In this document: positions 48,879 through 61,700 of the stretch, piece by piece | Layout of the letters: each line of letters begins with the position of its first letter | Position numbering within the stretch: position 1 is the first letter of the stretch | Origin: Lanius collurio | Lineage: Eukaryota; Chordata; Aves; Passeriformes; Laniidae | Length of the DNA: 64,000 nt | Assembly (NCBI GenBank): GCA_020086605.1 | Contig: JACBWW010000017.1 | Location: forward strand, 1,594,583-1,658,582 | Direction: 5' to 3' | The notes under the pieces: model-generated | Told to the model about the DNA's origin: nothing | The model's database searches: none | What the model saw: the letters and a program-made list of their open reading frames with translations, nothing else | Made by a program: the position numbers and the translations under genes

Positions 48879-51128
48879 TCAAGGGAAATGTATGCATGTA
48901 AATTATTAACAGCCTGCCTCAGAGGATGAGCAGATTTTGTTCATACTGTATTAACTATAACAAATTTTATTACATATTCGAAGAAAAAGAAATAGAAGTT
49001 ACAACTGTAACATGGTAGTAGATAATGAGTACAATAATATCATAAGAAACTATTATCTAGAATATAACATTGTAAATATAAGAAAATATTGTTAAGAAAG
49101 TGTCAAGCATTCAGGGAACTACTTGTTTATTTTTTATTTATATTTTTGACTCTTACAGGTTAAAATGGAATGCTTGCTCTGGCCCAAACAACGATATTCT
49201 GGTGTGAGCCATTTGTAACTGAGATCTCTAATGCAGGCCACCAACAAGAATAAAGACTGGTTCACGAAGCAGTAGCACAAAAGCAAATCTTTATTTGCTG
49301 TTGCTCAGCAACCATGTGCGAAAGGCCCATTTTTCATTTTTGCCTTAACTTAACTTGACAGGAAGATGATAATAAATATGAGATTATTATCACAGGGTAT
49401 AGATTATTTTTGAACAGATGAACAGATATGTCAAAGAGAGGCATGTAATTTGGTACTCTTGAAAGAGAGAATATTAGAGAAACTGAAAATAGAGTTGCAG
49501 GTTTATTACTTGCTTGCAGTTCATGCACAGCTCTTGAAAAAACCTAGAAAACATTATTCTGCCTCTCTGGTTTCTCTATGAGGTCCTTTAAAATGAATCA
49601 CTTGGTGTTATTTAGCCTGTTGTTATCTGTGTCAACTTCTAGTTTAAATACTATGAAAAAAAATTCTGTGGTTGCTATGCAACAGAAATTAAAAGCTAAA
49701 ATATGTTTTAGTTTGTTTGCTAAATGGATGCATGCCCAACGAAATAAACAGTAACCAGGTGACTACTAATTAAAGACTAATCAAGGTATTAATGAAATAT
49801 TCAGTCTATGAGAGTCATGATAAGTCATCAATTTGGATCTAAAATGACAAAGATTTTTAATATATGCAGAAAATTTTCAATATAGGCAGACATTAGCACA
49901 ATGTATAAATGTCAGTTGTTGCACTTTTTTATGTGCTTTTACAATTCTACAGGTATGCTGATGCAAATTATTCCAAGCAAACTGGGTCCTCACACTTAGC
50001 TGAATACCTAACTGGGAAATAAAGTCAGGTCTACAGGATTTGAAACAAGCCAGATTCTTATATGAAATAAATGTGGCAGAGAATGTTTTTAAAAACTCTT
50101 AATTTTTAATATAAACTACATCAGTGAAAGGCAGAATGATTAAGGAAGACTCTATGTTAAAAATTAAAACAACAGAAGATTTAAGTGCTAGTTTTAAAAG
50201 GAGTGAATTTTTACATTTAATACTAAATAAAATCTGAATGACGTCATGTGTTTTTAAAATTACAATCCTGACAAGTCCAGATGTGAGAACTTCTATAGAC
50301 ATTACAGTGGGTTTTCTGTTTGTTTGCACAGTACAGCAGCACATGCTGTACTGCTTCTACAGACTGAAAGCACATTATTTCAGTCATGCACCTCTCTCTT
50401 CCGAACAGCCAACAACACAGAGAAATATTATGCTACTGAAAATGCCAAATGGAAAGATACAAATTAAGCCCTTAACAAGACACTTTGACTGGTTTTGATT
50501 TGCGGAAGAGCTCAAACAAATGGAATGGGGAACCTTACAGAATTCAAGATGTTACTAATTCCAAACACTGCAAAGAAGAAACAGAAGACATAACTTCATG
50601 ATATATTTTAAAAAATCCTTAGTTATCAAAGTCTAAATATCATCTAGCTTACACAGTCTCCTATATATTCTGGCACATAGGCTGTTTAACTCTTGATTGC
50701 TTTGGATAAAGAGTGCAAAATACTTATGTTGTTCACCAGGACTGTGAGTAAAGGCACAGAGGTCAGCAATAACAACAATAATATTATTGTAGAAAAAAGC
50801 TACCAGTGTAATCAAATGGGTGATGTTTTTGTAAATGTCCACGTTACCAGAGATCCACGGAAGAAGGAATACTGTTTCTTAAGCATGAACATGGATTTAA
50901 CTGTGCATGTCTTACCCCCCGTTTGGAAGCACTGACACTTTTGAGATAGGTACAGAAAGGGAGGGGGCGGTGAGTTTGAACCCTGGCAGCTGCCTCTGGG
51001 TAACTGACGGGATGCTCCTCCGGGACCAGCCTCGTCTCCAGCCAGCCTGTGCTAGTGAAAGCAGCGGAGGAATGAGCCTTTCAGCGCGGCCGAAGCTCCC
51101 GGAGCAGCGCAGCCCCACCGCCCGCGGG

Positions 51129-51180
51129 GCGCTGCCGGGGCCGAGCCGGGCGCTGCCGGGGCCGAGCCGGGCGCTGCGGG
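51129..51180. repeat. 21-bp GC-rich tandem repeat
   Basis: Two perfect copies of a 21-bp unit (51129-51149 and 51150-51170), beginning gcgctgccggggccgagccg, plus a partial third. It lies in the upstream half of the CpG island. Confidence 0.9.
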
Positions 51181-51197
51181 CACAGGCGCTGCTCAGC

Positions 51198-51600
51198 GAT
51201 GGGGCTGGGGCACAAATCCCACAAGCGGCTGAGGGAGCGGCGGGGCTCAGCCTGCAGAAGAGGAGGCTCAGGAGGGCCTTCATCGCTCTCTACAGGACCC
51301 TGAAAGGAGCGTTTAGCCAGGTGGGAAATCGGGCTCTTCTCCCAGGTAGCCAGCGCCAGGACAGCAGCACGGGCCAGAAGCGGTTCAGGTGGAACATGAG
51401 GAGAAGTTTCTTCACAGAAAGGGTGACTGGAATGGGCTGCCCAGGGAGGGGGTAGAGGCACGCCCTCCCTGAAGGTGTTTTAGGAACAACTGGAAGTGGC
51501 ACTCAGTGCCGTGCTCTAGGCGACCTGGTGGTGTTCGGTCACAGATTGGACTCGATGATCGCAGAGGCCTTTCCCGGCTTAGCTGGCTGTAATTCTGAGA
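51198..51600 (+). mobile_element. CR1 LINE 3' end next to NCAPG2 promoter
   Basis: gcagaagaggaggctcagga, catcgctctctacaggaccc, gtttcttcacagaaagggtg, aatgggctgcccagggaggg, gtggcactcagtgccgtgct and ggactcgatgatcgcagagg follow the CR1 3' end in order to ggctgtaattctgag. It is GC-rich for a CR1 and lies inside the CpG island. Its 3' terminus is about 100 bases upstream of TCTCGCGAGA. Confidence 0.93.
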
Positions 51601-51674
51601 GGTTCGAACACCGTCCCGTGTCCCCGCTGAGCTCCGGCGCCGCCTCCCCCCCACCCCGCCCTCAGCGGCGCCGC

Positions 51675-51682
51675 GCGGGAAA
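51675..51682 (+). promoter_or_regulatory. NCAPG2: E2F-like site GCGGGAAA
   Basis: Matches the E2F core GCGSSAAA. It is plausible for a condensin gene expressed in S/G2/M. Confidence 0.5.
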
Positions 51683-51703
51683 GGCTGGGGGCGGCGGCCG
51701 AGC

Positions 51704-51713
51704 TCTCGCGAGA
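51704..51713. promoter_or_regulatory. NCAPG2: TCTCGCGAGA core-promoter palindrome
   Basis: A perfect 10-bp palindrome known from many TATA-less vertebrate CpG-island promoters and linked to ZBTB33/Kaiso. It normally lies close to the start site, supporting transcription from about 51700-51780. Confidence 0.7.
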
Positions 51714-51750
51714 CGGGACGGGAGTTCCGCGGCGCGCGCTCAACGTCGGC

Positions 51751-51766
51751 CGCGGGAGGATTCGAA
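51751..51766 (+). promoter_or_regulatory. NCAPG2: CDE/CHR-like cell-cycle element
   Basis: CGCGGG, a 4-base spacer AGGA, then TTCGAA. TTCGAA is one of the accepted CHR variants and the 4-base spacing matches tandem CDE/CHR elements bound by DREAM/MuvB complexes. The assignment is by motif only. Confidence 0.45.
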
Positions 51767-52562
51767 AAGTGGCGGGTGAGGGAGGGACTGGGAGGGGCGG
51801 CTGAGGGTGCCTCGGGCTGTCCCCAGGTGTCCCGGGGGGTCCCTTTCGAGCGGCTCCCGGGGCCGGTGTCTCCTCCGGCGGTGCTGCTGTGCTCCGCGGG
51901 CTCTTCTCCTACGCGCGAGTCCGCCGGCCTCGTTCCGCTCCGCTGAGGCGGCGCCGCGGGGTTGTAAGTGCCTCCCGCGGGTCCAGGAGGGTTCGGCCGC
52001 TCTGAGGCAGCCCGCAGGTAAGCGTCCCGTCCGGCTTCCCGCTGCCTGCTCTGCCGGGCCTGCCGGGAGTGCCCGGGGGACTCGGGACAGGCCCGGGAGC
52101 GGCCCCCGCCCCGTTCCGTCTTGTGGCTTCACACACACGAAAGGCTGTGTAAGTCACTCTCCCAGCTGGGAAAGCACGTCAGGAGACCCCCAGGGTGAGG
52201 AATGTTTACGTGAGCACAAGGCCTTGGTGGCCTTGCCCATTCCCCATCGTTTTCACTCGACAGGAGAGAAAAGGAGAGACCGTTTTACTATCCCTCAGTG
52301 CTTCTTATACAAATAAATACTGTTGTCGGGAATGATGGCCAGTTTAAATAGTGAGTGTGTGCTGGAGAGTGCACTGTGCTTTTTAAAAATCCAAGTATCC
52401 ATTAAAAACTTATTCCACAAAATAGACTAGAAAGAAAGCAAGCTCTGCAATCTCGTGTTGCTGTGAATCTAAATGCTGATTCAGATAACTGTAAAATGTG
52501 TGGGAGGGGGAAACTTCTTTAACTGCGTAATGCATGTATAACTAATGTAATATATAACATAG

Positions 52563-52578
52563 ATATATATATATATAT
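52563..52578. repeat. (AT)n microsatellite
   Basis: Eight AT units upstream of the first coding exon of NCAPG2. Confidence 0.85.
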
Positions 52579-52698
52579 GTAAAAGTGCTATGTATGTAGC
52601 CGATACATGGCTGCAACTCAGACCAAAATGATCTTGTTTCGATATACAGTACCTTCTCTAATGTTATGGTTTCTTTATAAATTAGGGAAAACAATTCC

Positions 52699-52776
52699 AT
52701 GATGAAACACGAAGCATTTTTGCAAGTTGTGTCTAAAGAGTCGATTGAAGACTTCCTGCATTACACTCAGAATCAT
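52699..52776 (+). CDS. NCAPG2: NCAPG2 first coding exon
   Basis: After acceptor aaattag at 52685 there are 13 bases, then ATG ATG. It encodes MMKHEAFLQVVSKESIEDFL then HYTQNH and ends at CAT|gtaagt in phase 0. Human starts MEKRETFVQ, so the first ATG (52699) aligns with Met1. However, the second ATG (52702) has the better context (A at -3), so either may be used, differing by one residue. Confidence 0.92.
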
Positions 52777-55700
52777 GTAAGTTTGGCCTGTCTACTTGTT
52801 CTTTGTTCTACATTCAATTTTAGTTGAATTGTTATTTCTATCACTGCATGCTTTGGAGAAGGGGTAGATTGCTCTTTCTAAATGGTATTGTCAAGTTAGT
52901 TTCTTAAGCTTTCTAATAGGTATTTTCCTAATATTACCTGGATCAGGATAAAGAAGTTGACCTCTAGGTGCCCAAAGGCATGAATTGATTTCATGTAGCC
53001 ACTGTATTAAACCCACAATCATGTTCTGTATAATAAGGTTACAAAAGTTTGTCTCCCAAACATCACTGGATCTTTCCCCAAGAAATTTGCTATTTCTTTT
53101 GCTTGTGTTCCTGTATGTAGTTAGAGATAACAGCTTTATTACCAGATTGCCTCTGCTTAAAGTCTCCTTCCTATTTTTACCTAAATCTAAACATTTTAAC
53201 AGAAAATTATTCACTTTAGTTTTCATTTGCAGTGCTTCCTTTTCAGTTTAATTTGGTTGTGTTGATTCTGCTATCTGCATTAAATAATTTATTTTAACTG
53301 CTGTGGTCTATTTGGATTAAAAGTGGTTGGGTTTTTTCATCCTTTTATTTTTCATCACCATTTCATAGAAGTTCTTGTGCAACAGTTTTCAGCTGTTTGC
53401 CAATATCTCTTAATGTCACCAGCTACAGTGAGTATATTGATTAAAATTGTCTTCATGCCTTTGTAGCATAAGGGAACATGAATATCCAGATGAGTTTTTG
53501 ACTATCCAAGAGACTCAAGTTATTTCATTAATTTCCTTTGGAAACCTTCACTGATGGAGGATATCTGACCTTGTCTTGTCTTAGTATGAGGATCCTCCTT
53601 TTAGGATCTCCCTTGAAAAATTCTAGACTGGTTTTCTGGAGCAGGCTGTGGTCAAATAAATCGTCATTAAAGCCTCGCTGCTTTCCTGATTTCTGTATTA
53701 GCTTTGCTACTTATTTGGTGCTCTAGCCTTAGAATTTGCCTTTTAAACTTATTTGAAAGTTCTGTTTTTATGATTGCTGTTTCTTTCAGTGTCTGTTTTC
53801 TACACACATCCCCACCTCCCCTTACTTCCCCCTTGAATTTTTTTTTCCTTCCTCTCAATATTTATCTGCATATTCTAAAATTCCAGAGGTTTGCTAATTT
53901 TCATTCAAGATTTCTTGTGGGCTTTTCATTTTTTTTCTTCATAATCTTTTAAAAATATCATATTGTGGTGCTGTTCATTGAGATCTTCAACAGGTGCTGT
54001 TAATTTTTTCCACTAAACCCATTCCAATTCAAGAAAGTACATAATTTCTTAGACAGAAATATAGGAATCACAGATATGATTATCATTCACTGTCACCCTT
54101 TTCCCTTATAGGTTTTGGAATAATTCTATCTCATCCCAAAGAAAGATCTAAAAGCTCTGGTCTTATTATGAATTCATTCTTTCTGTTCAAAACAGTACAG
54201 TATTAATATCCTGTCTTTCAGGTTTGTTTGAAGCAGAGGGCTGCAGAATTCCCTGTGAGGCCTTTGGTTTATTGTATTTGTTTTCAGCTGTAGAATAGAA
54301 TAGAAATTCTCTTATAAATATGTAACAGGATCTTTCTTCTCATACCCTTCTGGGGACTTTCTAACACTTATTGCTGCTTCTTTCATTCTTTTCTGTTTCT
54401 GTCTTTGACTTTTTCTTTTTGATGCCTTGCAGTGTATCTGCAAACTAAAAATATATTTATTTCAAGATCTTGGACATTCTCCCTCTTTCCACTGAAGTGT
54501 TTTTGATCCAGTAAACCTTCACTTCAGTATTGCAAACTACATCTCAGAAATTATCTGTACTTTCTCTTGGCTGTGCCTGGTTTTCCTTCCCATCTTTGCA
54601 TATTCCATTTCCTAGCAGGCTGCCTACCTTTCTCTGATGCTAACAGACTCCTTGTGTCTCTGAGGTAAATTCTTCTAGCCAAGTTCTTCTGAAGAAACAG
54701 TTCAGATCAGGAGACTGATGGTGGCTTCCCTGTTAGCAGGGCTTCAGCAGGAGGTGTGGGGTTAACGTGCTCAGGGGCTGGGTTTGGTGGGGGACCTTAA
54801 AACAGTGCAGTGTGCTGAGCTCTGCTGTGTGCAGATCATATCCCAGAGTAGTGCCGTCCCTATGGCTGCACTGACTGTTACATTTCCAGTCCTTGCCTAA
54901 GGATTTTCTTTCAACAGCCATCATCAATTGAAGTTTAAGATAGCAAAGGGATCAGGGACTTAAATTCTGTGCAGTTTTGAGCTTCATAGCTAAGGGTATG
55001 GAATTGTCTTCATTGCTGTCAAGGGCTAAAGACTTTTATCTTAAAAGCAGCAGTCTTGCTTAATGATAAAGACTTAAGTAGCAGGAATTTCTTATGCTAT
55101 TTTAAAAAAATTAAACTTCTAGAAGGTATTTTATAACTGCAGAGGAATGTAAGTTAATAATTAATGTAAAAACCCCCATCAATGTGTAGAAAATATAATG
55201 AAATATAAGCCACTTCACTGATGCGGAATTATGTGGTATCTTCTGACCATTTATAGAAAAATACAGTTGATCATTTTGACCTGAATGAGCTGCTTCAAGA
55301 ATTGCCAAGAAAGCAAAAAGAAGTGCTGTGGCAGAGACTGACACAGCTACTGCGAGAGATCTTGATGGAGAACCCTGTGGAAACATGGCACAGGACTGGA
55401 GAGGATATCTGTGATGGTGACATGGAAGTTGAGATAGTTCCAGAAATGGTAAGAATCTTGTAAATGAAAGGGTGATGAATGTTTAATGATTTTTAGGAAA
55501 TAAAATGGAATATTTTGATAACATTTGAAAACATGCCAAAGTTATCAAATAAGATCAGTTCCAAATATCACCTTCCTGTCCATTTTTAAAGGACTTAATT
55601 TATGCTTGGGTTAATCTGAACTTATGATTGGTCTATACTATAAAAGACTAGCTCTGCTGATAATTTTAGTGATGAAAGATGTGAGTTAGTTTTCTCAGTA

Positions 55701-58700
55701 GTGTTGGAGGGGCTGCTTGTATGTCTTTATTTCAGTAAGTGAATGGTAATATTGCAGATGTTAACTATCTGGCATACAGTATAAGAAGTTCACTTCCTGA
55801 TTTGTAATGTCATTTTACTGAATGAAGATCATGAAATCTAGATTTGACTGCCCCTTCCTCAAATGTAGAATAAATAGAATTTTTCTGACTCAGACCCTCA
55901 TATACTGCCTTCTGTGCTGTAGTCTATGTGGCCTAGAGAATACTGGTGGAAAAGGTTATTTAATTTTGGAGGAAGAAAAGAAATGCAGTGGGGAAATCAT
56001 TAGAGAAACCTAGAGGCTTGTAGAAAAATCAGTCATTCATTCAGAGGCCTGTAGAATTACACACTTGGAGTGAAAGTCACCAGATGTAAACATTTCTGAG
56101 TTGCACAAGATCCTGCTAGTTAGGGGCTTTTCAGCTCTGAAATGATTGTGTGTTTGAGTGGGTGCTTTGTTGCAGATAATAATTTTAGTGCAGGAATGGA
56201 TGCACATGCACAGTCACAGAGCTATGTACTAGCTGGAGCTGAAAACCCTTTCCAAACTTTTCAAAAAGATGTGCTTTAAAAATCTATGCTTTCACCTCTT
56301 ACTTCATAGGTTTTGGGTGCCAGTATGCTCCTTCTTCAGAGTGGAAGCATAATAATTCAGCTTTGCACTCTGTTGCTAAGGTTTATTTCTTGTTGGAATT
56401 ATTTTCTGAGTCCAAAATAAACTACAGGAGTGTTTCCTCAACATTGCTTTCTTTCAGAAACAAACTGTAGCAGTGATCCAAGGAGTGACAGCTGTCGTTA
56501 CTGCTTCCTTACCTGCAGTGGATGAAAATGTAAACTACAAAGCTCTCCTAGAATGCGTTTTTATACTAAATCGTGAGTACTTCTCTGTACAGAACACAGC
56601 TTTTTACAGAGACTGTTTCTTTGATCTGACTGAAATCCAGCTGGCCTGTGAAACAGAATTCACAGGAGAAAAGTTGGTACTGTTTTAAGTTCATATTTAT
56701 GAGACAAAATTAAGGGGGCGTTTACTTAAAAATTTAGCACAATTTAGAAGTTGGAATGTAAATAGTTTTTTTTTTCTCCCAGCTATTCATCCAATGGAAT
56801 ATAACTTTGATTATGCTGTGACTTATTACTTTTAAGGGAAACTCAGTATTTCATTGTTACTGATCCAAAAACTTGGGGAAAACCTTAGAGTTGCCTAAAT
56901 ACTGCAGTGAGCATAAGCCATGAAGGTGTGTAAATGTGACAGGAGCTGGCTGACACTGTGAGGTACAGTGAGTGTACTAACAGACTGCTGTTTTACAGGA
57001 ATGACAGGACTTGGTTCATTGCAGTAAATAATTATTTAATTACTCTTGTAGGTATTCTTCCTGCATTACCTGCATCTGAAAAAATCCTACAGGGCGCTAT
57101 CCAACGTGTTTGTGAAATGTGGTGGGAGAAGGGCCTGGAAAGGAAGGAGCAGCTGGGGAAGCCTCTGTTTGTCATTCTGCTGAGAAAAAGCCTCAATAAA
57201 GCTGCTACGGTACGCTGAGGCTATAGTGGCTTTCAGGTTCTTCTGAATATTTCCAGGAAGATAATCCTTCCAATAAAACACTGCCTTCTCTAGAACAAAT
57301 TTTAAAGATTTTTGGCATCGGTTTCACAAGTGAACTGGATTTTTTCTTTTGCATTCCTTTTAATCTTTTCACTCTTTTGTCCAGTCCAATGGCCAAGGTT
57401 TTTATAGCAATTAACTCTTTTTGTCAGTTCAGATTGGAAGTGCTATGTTTAGCTATGCATAGAGACAACTTTTGTGGGAAGCTTCATCTTCCCTTGCTCC
57501 TTATCTTTCTACAAATAATTTTTTTTCTATTTGTCTGAATTTCTTTTTTCAAATTGTGTGTGTTACTTGTGTGATACACATCTTTTGTACTAACCCAATA
57601 CATGTATCCTTATTTCTTTCTTCTGTTTTTCCCTCTTAACTGCATGAATTGTATAGAGTTTAAAAAGTGGAATGGTGTGGTTTTAATGTATCTTGCATGG
57701 CAACTTTTTTCCTGTACTTGAGCATGTTTTCATTGGTTGGAAGTCAGAATTTCTGCAGTTACATATATTTTTCCCAGTGATGTGATGAAATTATTGTTCA
57801 TAATTTCACAATATAAAAATCTGTCTGTAACAATTCATTTCAAATTCATTATTTAAAAACCTTTCAATGCCTCTTTGCATTAAAGCCAGGCCTGCTCCAC
57901 TCTAATGTGTGGTTCCTCTTTCCTGTCAGGGTGCAGATATAGTTCGTTTATGGAATCTACATCAGCCATTACTTTGTTTTGATTATGATTCAGAGGAGAG
58001 TAATGAAGTCAAAGACTTGTTACTTCAATGTTTTATGAGTGTAAAACACATTAACAAAGAAGAGGTAAGCCAACTTTTATCTTACTGTGGTTTTGTGCCA
58101 GTGAGCTTCGGTGGCTTTTAACATGAGACACATCAGCTCTGACTCCAAGCTATAAATAGTTGATAATCTGTTTCATTTGGAAAAATCTGTTTCTATTCCA
58201 GCCTAAAGTGTGAAAGTGCATGTCTAAATCTTCTGTCCAGTTCTTGTGTCCTGAGGCAATAAGAATCAAGTGCTTTGCTTCCACTGCATTTCCCTTGATA
58301 CTTAAAATCATTCCCTGGTGTAATTCTCTTCTTTTAAAGCAGTTTTTCTTTTATTGGAGACAAGTAACCGTAGCAAAATAATTTTCGTTCTAAATGACTC
58401 CATTTAGAAGATTGCATTGCCATATTCTGCTTTAAAAGTAGCATAAAAAGAAACCAACGTCACAGAAAAATGATAATTATTTTATTAACTACATGTATTT
58501 CTCTTAGTGAACAGTTGCTGTTTTGTTGTTTTTAGATTGTGCCTGTGCACCAGGAGGATAGTGGTGTCCAAGCCTTTTTTCTGGTTAGGTGACCAGACCA
58601 CCTGACTTTGTCTCTGAACTTCTGAGTCCTCCCTGCATGTTTAAAATAGATATATTCCTTTTCCTATGGAATATATGAACTTCTGTCATAAAATGAGCTC

Positions 58701-61700
58701 TGAGATTGCTGCATTAATATGGCAGTATGAGGACATGGCATTTTAAAAATGGAGATAGCAAAGGACTTACATGAAATGTTTGATAGAGCAGGGTTTGGAT
58801 ACCTGCCACAAAGTTGGTGTGTTTTTTGCTACTTACATATCATATTTTAAGCTATTTTAGTTTTGACTAAAATAGGAATGTACTAAGGCAATATGAGAGT
58901 TGGGAATGGAAACAGAAAAAATGGGTGGAAAGAGGAAAGGCAGGTAAGACTATATTGACAGAGTTTACAATTAGTTTTGTGTCCTTGGTGTATTTCATTT
59001 TAGGTCATTTTCTGCGCTCTGGAAAAAGTGTGTACTTGTGTGTGTTCTTTGTCCTAGTACTTAAAATGCATTATCTATATTTGATTTTTTATGTTTTTTT
59101 CTTCTGTTATATTCAAATCCACTGTATCGTTTTAATATTTTGTCTTCATATAGGCACAGTAAATAATTGGTAATTATATATGTAAAATACAACTGCTATC
59201 TAGGTTTCAGAAGCAAATTGTTGTAGTTATTTTTTTCTTCCACGTTGTGTGAGACTTTTAGTATAACGTGCTAATTACTACACAGCTTTTCTAAAGGAAG
59301 TTTGCACCTTGAGGCTTTGAGTGAAACACAGCCTTCAGTATATAAGTCGTGGTTTTGTTATGTGAGTTTTTGTTTGGTTGGTTGGTTTTGGTTTTTCTTG
59401 TTTGTGTTTTTAGTTTTTAAAAATGAGTGGAAAAAAGCAGTGGCAATCAGACTTGATAATGAATATTTTTCCTGACACATTAAAACTCATGTCCTTTGCT
59501 CTACAAGAATGTGCAAATTTGGCCACACTTCTCACATTCATTCTCTGCCCAGGGTTTTTCTCTTTGCTCTCCCAGTGATTTCTGATTCTTGACATTTTGT
59601 CATGTTTGCATTTTCATAGGTCTGTCTCTTTCTAGGTAGATATAGAAAGCACCTTACTGTACTCTCTGCTCTGTCATCTGATCATTAGTGGTTTAAATCC
59701 TTAATTCTGAGTTCCTCCCTTTCTGGCTGGAAGGACTGACTGACAGTAGCAGCTCCCAGCTGTTGCCTGAGGGCTCAGCCTTGGCCAGGGGTGGGTCTGC
59801 CTTGCAGCCCTCTGGCATCGGCTCTATTGGACATGGGAAAAGTTTCTGGCAGCTTCTCACAGAAACCACCTCTGCAGGCCTCCACTACCAAAACCTTGCC
59901 AGCCCAATACACAAGTTACTTTACACCCTGGAGGATAAGAGTTCAAAATAAAACGAGAGCCATAACCCATTCTGGAAAGATCCCAGGACAGGGTTCAGTT
60001 GAATTAAGTGTCTGAAATAAATTTAGACATCAGTGCAGGAACATAATCACTACAGGGACGGCTTTGATTGCTTAAGTGAATGACCCATGCCACATTAAAT
60101 GACCTAAGTTGCCTCAGACATCCATGTGGGGCTGGCACGTAAAACAGTCATAGATCTCTGCCTTTTGGAAAACCATCTGGGCATGTAAAATTTCACTGTG
60201 CTTGAGGTGTGTGCTGTATTAACCCTAGTCAGCAGAGTCACTGAACAATTCAGCTCCATAAAACAGTAACTGAACAGCTGATCACAAGGATCACTCTTCA
60301 GATAATTAACGTTTTAGGGACTTAAACATCCAAATTCACTTACCTCAGTTTGTGAGCAGAAATCCAGATTCAATATATGACCTTCCAGTACATATCCAGA
60401 ATGGTAACCAACTTGGATATTTCTAGCTCTGCAGACAGGAGATTCAAAGTGTTCAAAGCACTTTCCTGTTGCTATGAAGCCATTGCACTTCTGTTCAAGT
60501 CCTTTTGTTTGGGATTTGCGTGCTGTGGGAGTTCACCTTGTGTGTGTTCTCTAATTTCCCTTCCTGGCTCATTTCACTAATTGGTAGACTGTAGCAACAA
60601 GAAACCAACCAACACTCCCCCAGTATCTCTGCTGGACCTTCTTCTTGCATCCTGCATAGCTTCTAAAATGCTCATAGTAATACCAAATATCACCATGTGA
60701 TATAAATTGCTTTGATACGAAACTGAGCTGCTGTGTATCAGGCCTCATATTCCCTTTAGTGCCTGCAGACTTGTTCTGCAATTCCTAAGAAAAGTATTCC
60801 TAGCTTTTTAAAGTACATATCTCAGAGCAGAGCACCATAGCAGCTTAAGCTGCTATAACTCTAGGTTGCAATGATTCTGTGTTGCCATGGGCTNTTCTGA
60901 CTCTTGGAATAATTATATATTCTGAAATTTTGAAAATCAGTTGAGGCAGACTGAGGCTCCCAGCATAGTAAAATTGGAGCCAAGCAGAAGCCAAGTAAGA
61001 AATTGTACCAGATACTATTTTCACTTGCTTGTTTTAGGGAAAAATATAGTTGCTGCACAGCTACAGTACTTATTATTGTTTTATTGTGTTAACAGGAGCA
61101 TGTGTGTGTTTTTACCGTAGGTACTTGAATATAACTGCATTCAGGATTTCATGCATCATGGAATTCATCTTCCCAGAAGTTCTCCTGTCCATTCCAAAGT
61201 TAGAGAGGTAAGTTCCTGAAAAGCACAACATGTACTAGTAGCATCAAAATGAGATCAGTTGCTATACAGTGGAAAATTTCCATTTCATACTAAAATACTA
61301 TACCAGGTGTGGCTGCAATGGAAATGTTTTCCTTCATAGCAGCCTGTGTGGGGCTGTGGCACACCAGTGTTCTGCTTGCTGCTGGGCAGTGCCTGTGCAG
61401 TCTCAAGTCTTTCTCCTCCCCACGTTGCCCTAGGGCTAGGCTAGTCATAAGCAAGGAGTTGGGAGGTCACAGCTGAGACAGCTGATCCAAACTGACCAGA
61501 TGGATATGGCATGCCATACAACCATCATTCCCCCAGCAAACTGAGGGAAAGTGGGTTCTTGGGAGGTAGCCTTTGCTTGGAGGCTGGCTGAATATTGGTC
61601 TACTTATGGCAGGTAGTGAGTGCATTTGTAGCACTTGTTTGGGGATTTTTTTGGTTGTCTTTGTTCATTTATTAAACTGTCTTTGTCTTGACCCCTGAAC

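Larger units (their letters stand above)
42771..51060. other. ESYT2-NCAPG2 intergenic region
   Basis: No coding sequence is recognised. It contains a CR1 3' tip (44937-45000), a longer CR1 (47906-48340), an isolated GC-rich patch (48418-48560), an A-run (48861-48878) and otherwise plain AT-rich DNA. Confidence 0.8.
51060..52140. promoter_or_regulatory. NCAPG2: CpG island / NCAPG2 promoter and 5' non-coding exon
   Basis: This is the only long CpG-rich stretch of the window, directly upstream of the NCAPG2 coding start. It contains E2F-like GCGGGAAA (51675-51682), TCTCGCGAGA (51704-51713) and TTCGAA (51761-51766), and has no TATA box. The non-coding first exon probably ends at GGCGG|gtgagg (51775) or at the stronger CAG|gtaagc (52017). 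The exact start site cannot be fixed from sequence. Confidence 0.8.

Noticed and set aside
50907..52316. Several 80-180 codon open frames on both strands in the CpG island
   Set aside because: High GC lowers stop-codon frequency. The peptides are low-complexity Ala/Arg/Pro/Gly and include translated CR1.
58331..58380. Candidate for the missing NCAPG2 exon after aaagcag (FFFYWRQVTVAK)
   Set aside because: There is an early stop, no donor and no real similarity.
58975..59173. Candidate for the missing NCAPG2 exon after tcattttag (GHFLRSG... in one frame)
   Set aside because: The in-phase frame after the acceptor reads VIFCALEKVC and soon stops. The GHFLRS similarity is in the wrong phase and does not continue.
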